NCBI RefSeq assembly: GCF_000282215.1
Contig: NZ_AKJS01000010.1
Span: 121,370-185,369, forward strand
DNA: 64,000 bases
Source: Pseudomonas sp. GM21
GTDB lineage: Bacteria > Pseudomonadota > Gammaproteobacteria > Pseudomonadales > Pseudomonadaceae
Direction of reading: 5' to 3'
Shown in pieces: positions 59,340 through 64,000 of this stretch (position 1 is the first letter of the stretch; every line of letters starts with the position of its first letter). Both the position numbers and the translations under genes were made by a program. The notes under the pieces are model-generated. The model saw nothing but the letters and a program-made list of their open reading frames with translations. It did not search any database and had not been told where the DNA came from.

Positions 59340-60746
59340 ATGACCACCCTCGAAGACCGTTTGAAGCAAGGCAAGGATGCTCGCAAAAACTGCTCGCGCA
59401 GTGCTCAGGCGGCCATGGGGAAAGTAACGCGCGATCCGCTGCCGCTGATCAAGCGGTCCAGCGAAGGCCGGATCAAATCGCTGGTCGAGTTACGGTATGG
59501 CCGCATGCTAGCGTCGCCATTCGCCTTCTATCGAGGCAACGCCTTGCTGCAAGCGCATGACCTGGCCGGAACACCCGACATGGGCCTGGTATCGACGATC
59601 TGTGGCGATTGCCACTTGATGAATTTCGGCGGTTTTGCCACGCCCGAGCGCAATCTGTTGTTTAGCGTCAATGATTTCGACGAAGCCCACCCCGGCCCTT
59701 GGGAATGGGACCTGAAACGCCTGGTGACGAGTTTCATGGTGGCGGCCCGGGACCTGCGCCACGCTGAGACAGTGGAAGAAACCGTCTGCCGCCAAGTGGT
59801 CGGCGCCTATCAGGAAACCATGCTGGAGTGCGCCCAACAAAGCTCACTCGAAAACTGGTACGAGTCCATCAGTTACGATGACTTGCTCAGGCAGGCGAGC
59901 AAAGGCACGCTGGAGCACGTGGAGCGTGCCATTGCAAAAGCCGAACAGCGTACACATGCCGAACTGCTGCCGAAAATCAGCGAACGTCACGCGAAAGGTC
60001 ATCTGGTCATCCGCGATGACCTGCCGGAAATTTTCCACCTGCACAAAAACACCACGTTGCTGGATGCCGATGATGACTGGCTGCGCCTTTCGGACTGGCG
60101 CCCGCTGTATGACACATTCATGGGCGACTACCGAACCACGCTGCAAGCTGACCGTCGTGAACTACTGTCACGTTTTCACGTTCACGACATGGCGTTCAAA
60201 GTGGTGGGTGTAGGCAGTGTCGGCACGCGCTGCCTGGTGGCGCTGCTGACGGATGAGCAAGAGTTCCCGCTGTTCCTGCAATTCAAGGAAGCGCGGCGTT
60301 CGGTGCTCGCCGATTACGTGAAGGCGAAATCACGTGTGCGACATAACGGTCAACGAGTGGTCGACGGTCAGCGATTGATGCAATCGGCCAGTGACCTGTT
60401 CCTCGGCTGGACCACCGGCCCCAGCGGTCGACACTTTTATGTGCGCCAGTTGCGCGACATGAAAATCTCAGCCGAACTGGAAACCTTCGACACCGAAGCA
60501 TTTGCTGCCTACGCACGCTTGTGTGGTCGCGCCCTCGCTCGCGCCCATGCCAAATCATCCGGGCACGCCTCGCTGATCAGCGGGTATATAGGCAAGAGCG
60601 ACGCATTGGCAGAGGCGCTGCTCACGTACGCAAAAAGTTACACCGACCAGAATGAACGCGACTACGAACGATTCCAGCAAGCCTGCCGCAAAGGGCAGTT
60701 TCGCGCGCGTTCGGAGGCGGACTTTGCGGCGGATCATTTGCCGTAA
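59340..60746 (+). CDS. DUF2252 family protein (kinase-like fold)
   Basis: 468 residues, full length. SPFAFYRGNALLQAHDLAGT, then CGDCHLMNFGGFATPERN (HxxN-type catalytic loop) and FSVNDFDEAHPGPWEWDLKR (DFD metal motif), suggest an aminoglycoside-phosphotransferase-like fold. FHVHDMAFKVVGVGSVGTRC and FLQFKEARRSVLADYV follow. Substrate unknown. Monocistronic with a strong terminator. Confidence 0.88.
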   Translation: MTTLEDRLKQGKDARKNCSRSAQAAMGKVTRDPLPLIKRSSEGRIKSLVELRYGRMLASPFAFYRGNALLQAHDLAGTPDMGLVSTICGDCHLMNFGGFATPERNLLFSVNDFDEAHPGPWEWDLKRLVTSFMVAARDLRHAETVEETVCRQVVGAYQETMLECAQQSSLENWYESISYDDLLRQASKGTLEHVERAIAKAEQRTHAELLPKISERHAKGHLVIRDDLPEIFHLHKNTTLLDADDDWLRLSDWRPLYDTFMGDYRTTLQADRRELLSRFHVHDMAFKVVGVGSVGTRCLVALLTDEQEFPLFLQFKEARRSVLADYVKAKSRVRHNGQRVVDGQRLMQSASDLFLGWTTGPSGRHFYVRQLRDMKISAELETFDTEAFAAYARLCGRALARAHAKSSGHASLISGYIGKSDALAEALLTYAKSYTDQNERDYERFQQACRKGQFRARSEADFAADHLP

Positions 60747-60846
60747 ACGCTCTGGCCCGCGGGCGTTCATCTACATGAACTTTTCTTCACCCCGTCGCGC
60801 CTCAACAATCGGTACATTGCCCTCGCTCTTCAAGAAACTACAGTTT

Positions 60847-60872
60847 GCCCGCCCTCCCGCGGGCTTTTTTTT
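60847..60872 (+). terminator. Terminator of the DUF2252 gene
   Basis: GCCCGC, CCTCCC loop, GCGGGC, then T8. It also faces the convergent PAP2 gene. Confidence 0.88.
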
Positions 60873-60908
60873 GCCTGAAAGAACGGACACCGTTTCACTG
60901 GCTGTTTT

Positions 60909-61757
60909 TCACACAGTGGTGGGTGGTGCAGCGTCCAGCGTGGCGCTCATGCCCGCTGACGCCGAACCCTTTTTCAGCACCGGCACGTCCAGCCTTGCCC
61001 GCCCGTAAAACGCCAGGGCCGTCAGCAAGCACGCCAGCCAGACAAAGATCCCGGCCCAGAAGGTGTGGGACATGTAGTGCCAGCCTTGCAGAACCCGTGT
61101 TGTGCCGTAGATGAAGCCGAGCAACAACGAGCCCCACAACACGGCTTTGGAATAGCGCCACTGATAGCGGCGCGCAACGAAGTACAGCGCGAGCATGGTG
61201 AAACCGCCCGACGCATGCCCACCCGGCCAGCAGCGACCGTCACCGGCTTCATGGAACAGCTGGAAGTTGTTGTACCACTCCATGTGCGCAATTTTGCCGC
61301 CATAGAGGGTCGTTTCAATCGGGCAATACACGCTGGTGTGGGCCTTGAGGAAATGGATCACGCCGGTGCAGACGGCAAACGCCACCACCACAAAGATAAA
61401 GTCGCGGCGATGCTCATAGGTAAACCGCAGCACCGGGGCGGCTTTGATCCGCTCCAGAAATTGACCGATACGCGGGCGCTTTTGCGGGTTGACCAGTGGC
61501 CAGGCAAACGACAGCATCATGCCGATCAAGGCGATTTCTGCGGTCCAGTTGGGAATGATGCGCGCCCACTTGTGGGTGACTTTCTCGAATAAGTGAACCT
61601 GGTCGAGCGGGAAGGTCTGGGTGACCGGATCAAAAAAAAGATTGTTGAAGGCGATGTCGATGGTAGTCATGTCGAACATCAGGAAAACCGCAGCTGCGCA
61701 GACTAGCGCAATACCGAAGTTCACCCAGTAAAAGCGGTGTCGGGAAAAATTCAGCAT
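60909..61757 (-). CDS. PAP2-family membrane phosphatase
   Basis: 282 residues with about six membrane segments. Motif 1 is a variant (LKAHTSVYCPIE, K-x6-CP), motif 2 is CWPGGHASGGFTM with the catalytic His, and motif 3 is GTTRVLQGWHYMSHTFW, where the usual Asp after the second His is His. This subset includes lipid A and undecaprenyl-type phosphatases. The neighbouring Ais-like gene upstream suggests envelope phosphate modification; exact substrate unknown. Confidence 0.8.
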   Translation of the reverse strand: MLNFSRHRFYWVNFGIALVCAAAVFLMFDMTTIDIAFNNLFFDPVTQTFPLDQVHLFEKVTHKWARIIPNWTAEIALIGMMLSFAWPLVNPQKRPRIGQFLERIKAAPVLRFTYEHRRDFIFVVVAFAVCTGVIHFLKAHTSVYCPIETTLYGGKIAHMEWYNNFQLFHEAGDGRCWPGGHASGGFTMLALYFVARRYQWRYSKAVLWGSLLLGFIYGTTRVLQGWHYMSHTFWAGIFVWLACLLTALAFYGRARLDVPVLKKGSASAGMSATLDAAPPTTV

Positions 61758-61782
61758 GATGTGTCCTGATCCTGAGGAAAAG

Positions 61783-62454
61783 TCATTGGGTGGTCACCGT
61801 GTGCCAGTCGGAGGCGTCAATGAAACCCAGCATGTGTGTCGTTTGAGGCGTTGGAGCGGAGATAAACAGCGAGGCGCCATAACCCAAAGTCAAGGTTGGC
61901 AACTTGAGGTTCTTTTCGAGTTGCGTCATGCATTCACTGTGGGTCACCAGAATCAGATTGCGGCCCGCTACTTTGTGCGCCAAGGCCTCACGCAACATTG
62001 TGCCTTTGCAACTGATTAGCCAATCCTCACCGAAGCCACCCTTGCTGAACATAAAATCGGCGGTCTGTGCAGCACGCAGGATCGGACTGTGGTAAATGTC
62101 GGCCTTGTTCAGCCCGAGGCGCTGGAACTGCGCGCCCACGCTGACCGCAACGCTTCGGGAGCGCTCGGTGATGCCCTCACTGCCCGCCAGGCAAAGGGCC
62201 GCGGAGTGATCGCAACGTTCGACATGGCGCACCAGCACGATCATGTCGCCCCTGGCCCAGCCGTCCGCTAATGCCTTGGCGCCCGCGACATTGCCATGGG
62301 CCAGATCCGGCACGGCGTCAGGCTGTAACAGCCATACCGTCAATGGGACCGCCAGCAGCGCGGCAGCCAGCACCACCGCTGCATTGCGATAGCGGGCATA
62401 GCGGCTCAAATCAATCGAGCGTTTTATCCCGAGCAGGTTCAGTCTCAATTCCAC
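61783..62454 (-). CDS. Membrane-anchored histidine phosphatase, Ais-like
   Basis: 223 residues from a GTG at 62454. A basic start is followed by one membrane anchor (NAAVVLAAALLAVPLTVWLL). The periplasmic catalytic domain has VLVRHVERCDHSAALCLAGS (RHG motif), YHSPILRAAQTADFMFSKGG and LILVTHSECMTQLEKN (second His). RHxERCD is typical of Ais, which removes the heptose-II phosphate of the LPS core. Ends 26 bp before the PAP2 gene, so the two form an operon. Confidence 0.8.
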   Translation of the reverse strand: MELRLNLLGIKRSIDLSRYARYRNAAVVLAAALLAVPLTVWLLQPDAVPDLAHGNVAGAKALADGWARGDMIVLVRHVERCDHSAALCLAGSEGITERSRSVAVSVGAQFQRLGLNKADIYHSPILRAAQTADFMFSKGGFGEDWLISCKGTMLREALAHKVAGRNLILVTHSECMTQLEKNLKLPTLTLGYGASLFISAPTPQTTHMLGFIDASDWHTVTTQ

Positions 62455-62703
62455 ATCAAACCGCCTCGCCGGCCAGTACCACTGTCATTCAATCCCGAGA
62501 GGGTAATGAGGCGTGCGTTGGCAGCGGGTGAAACTCATGTGAAAAAAAGCTTAAAACTCTTGTTACAGATTCCGTCCTACAAAATCCTTTCAGCTCTCGC
62601 AAATACGGCCGATACAAACCTGCTACCTACCTTGCTGGCGCCCAAAAACAACAATCTTCCAGCCAATCGATGATCAAGAAGCACAACATTCCTGGAGGGA
62701 TTG

Positions 62704-64000
62704 ATGAAAAGCTGGTTCGGCAATATCAGCGTGAACGTGAAACTGGGCCTGGGATTCGGCCTGGTCCTGGCTCTGACCTGCGTCCTGGCCCTGACGGGCT
62801 GGACGAGCCTGGGCAGCTTGATTGATCGCAGCAACTGGATGAGCGACATCACCCAGCTCAACGCCGGCTTGACCAAGCTGCGCGTGGTGCGTCTGCAATA
62901 CATGCTGACCAATGGCGACGAAACCGCCGCGCAGAACGTACAGACCACCCTCGATGCCTTCTCGGCCCAACAGCAAACATTGCTGTCGACATTCAAGAGC
63001 CCGGAAAACCTCAAGCTTCTTAAAGAGCAAGGCACTGTCATTGCGGCGTACCAGACCTCCCTGAACAAAATGCGCAGCGCCTACCGCACCGGCAACAGTG
63101 CCCGCGACGCCATGGCAGCTCATGCACAAACCGCCAGCACCTTGATCGATGCCCTCAGTTCCCGGGTGCAGCAAATGCCCCTGGGTGATCAGCGTTTCGA
63201 ACTATTCCAGGCCATCACAGCCGCCAAGGAAGCGTTCATCCTGGCCCGCTACGAAGTGCGCGGCTACACCGCCACCACCAACGTCGAAACCGAGCAAAAA
63301 GCCGTCGGCCAATTGGATGCGGCGATTGCCAGCCTCAAACCACTCAATGTGCAATTTGCCGAGACTCAGTTAGATGCCCTGCGTCAGCTGGAAACCGCGC
63401 TGGCCAACTATCGAAGCGCCTTGCAGGCTTATAAAGCGGCCAACACTGACGCCGTGCAGGCTCGCAAGGAAATGACTGACCAGGGCGCCGCCATCGTCAC
63501 CCTGAGCGATCAGCTGTATCAGATTCAGCTCGACCGCCGCGATGCCGAGAGCGCCAAGGCCCGCACCCTGCAATTGATCAGCACCTTGCTCGCGTTGCTG
63601 GTCGGCGTGATTGCCGCCGTGATCATCACTCGTCAAATCACCGGCCCGATTCGCGACACATTAGCTGTGGTGGAACGCATCGCCAGCGGCGACCTGACGC
63701 AGAACGTCAACGTCACTCGCCGTGACGAACTGGGTGTGTTGCAGCAAGGCATCGCACGTATGGGCGTGACTCTGCGCGACCTGATCAGCGGCATCCGCGA
63801 CGGCGTCACCCAGATTGCCAGCGCCGCCGAAGAACTGTCCGCCGTGACCGAGCAAACCAGCGCCGGCGTCAACAGCCAGAAGGTCGAGACCGATCAGGTC
63901 GCCACTGCCATGCACGAGATGACAGCGACCGTGCAGGAAGTCGCGCGCAATGCCGAAGAAGCTTCGCAAGCCGCCGCAGCGGCAGGCGGCGAAGCGCGCG
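62704..64000 (+). CDS. Methyl-accepting chemotaxis protein, McpS/HBM type (runs off window)
   Basis: 432 residues are visible from the ATG at 62704 (GGAGGG ribosome site). MKSWFGNISVNVKLGLGFGL then VLALTCVLALTGW is the first membrane helix; a long helical ligand-binding domain of about 250 residues (to QLDRRDAESAKARTLQL) has the length of a HBM domain; ISTLLALLVGVIAAVIITRQ is the second helix; HAMP follows (ITGPIRDTLAVVERIASGDL), and the signalling region begins. McpS-like receptors sense TCA-cycle acids; ligand here is unknown. Confidence 0.85.
   Translation, partial: MKSWFGNISVNVKLGLGFGLVLALTCVLALTGWTSLGSLIDRSNWMSDITQLNAGLTKLRVVRLQYMLTNGDETAAQNVQTTLDAFSAQQQTLLSTFKSPENLKLLKEQGTVIAAYQTSLNKMRSAYRTGNSARDAMAAHAQTASTLIDALSSRVQQMPLGDQRFELFQAITAAKEAFILARYEVRGYTATTNVETEQKAVGQLDAAIASLKPLNVQFAETQLDALRQLETALANYRSALQAYKAANTDAVQARKEMTDQGAAIVTLSDQLYQIQLDRRDAESAKARTLQLISTLLALLVGVIAAVIITRQITGPIRDTLAVVERIASGDLTQNVNVTRRDELGVLQQGIARMGVTLRDLISGIRDGVTQIASAAEELSAVTEQTSAGVNSQKVETDQVATAMHEMTATVQEVARNAEEASQAAAAAGGEAR

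Overview
The window is chromosomal DNA from a Pseudomonas, most likely the P. fluorescens group. Evidence: the gene order pnp-rpsO-truB-rbfA-infB-nusA-rimP-tRNA-fMet-tRNA-Leu-secG-tpiA-glmM-folP-ftsH-rlmE, the dapB-carA-carB-greA block, the bamE/fur pair, an lldR-lldP-lldE-lutBC-dld lactate cluster, DUF6124 genes, and REP/REPIN-type hairpins. It mixes a very conserved core with three accessory stretches.

Layout. (1) About 1-6.8 kb is the right end of an integrated satellite-like island. A P4-type tyrosine integrase lies beside tRNA-Thr(CGT), and a tightly overlapping minus-strand operon follows (AlpA-like, HTH, Rha-like, small unknown proteins, Toprim primase, DUF927 helicase cut by the window edge). 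One unrecognised AT-richer cargo gene lies between int and alpA. (2) 7-48 kb is core: RNA metabolism and translation (pnp to rimP), initiator and leucine tRNAs, envelope and metabolism genes (secG to ftsH), pyrimidine/arginine carbamoyl phosphate supply (carAB) with a likely attenuator leader, the grpE-dnaK-dnaJ chaperone operon with two sigma-32-like promoters, recN with a LexA-type site, fur/bamE, rnfH/ratA, a sodium symporter, smpB, and the lactate utilisation cluster with a perfect LldR-type operator. (3) From ssrA (tmRNA, 48.5 kb) to the end is mostly accessory: a decayed prophage relic with the tail of a cytosine-5 DNA methyltransferase, then a complete non-enteric curli operon (csgE-csgF-csgA-like-csgG-csgB-like-csgH), gene relics and a REPIN, ohr, a PliI-like secreted protein, a MITE-like insertion that splits a terminator, a three-way-junction RNA candidate ahead of a DUF6124 gene, a DUF433/PIN-like toxin-antitoxin pair, an orphan HipB-like regulator, a DUF2252 gene, a PAP2/Ais-like pair probably acting on envelope lipids or LPS, and the start of an McpS-like chemoreceptor.

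How the genes work together. The core minus-strand block is the standard transcription/translation supercluster. The lactate cluster imports lactate (LldP) and oxidises it (LutABC for L-lactate, Dld for D-lactate) under LldR control. The curli operon encodes subunit, nucleator, outer-membrane pore and accessory factors, but no CsgD-type regulator is present. The most novel-looking elements are the structured RNA upstream of DUF6124, the enlarged curlin with a terminator before csgG and a CsgH that lacks a visible signal peptide, the carA leader, the nested-palindrome insertion, and the island cargo gene.
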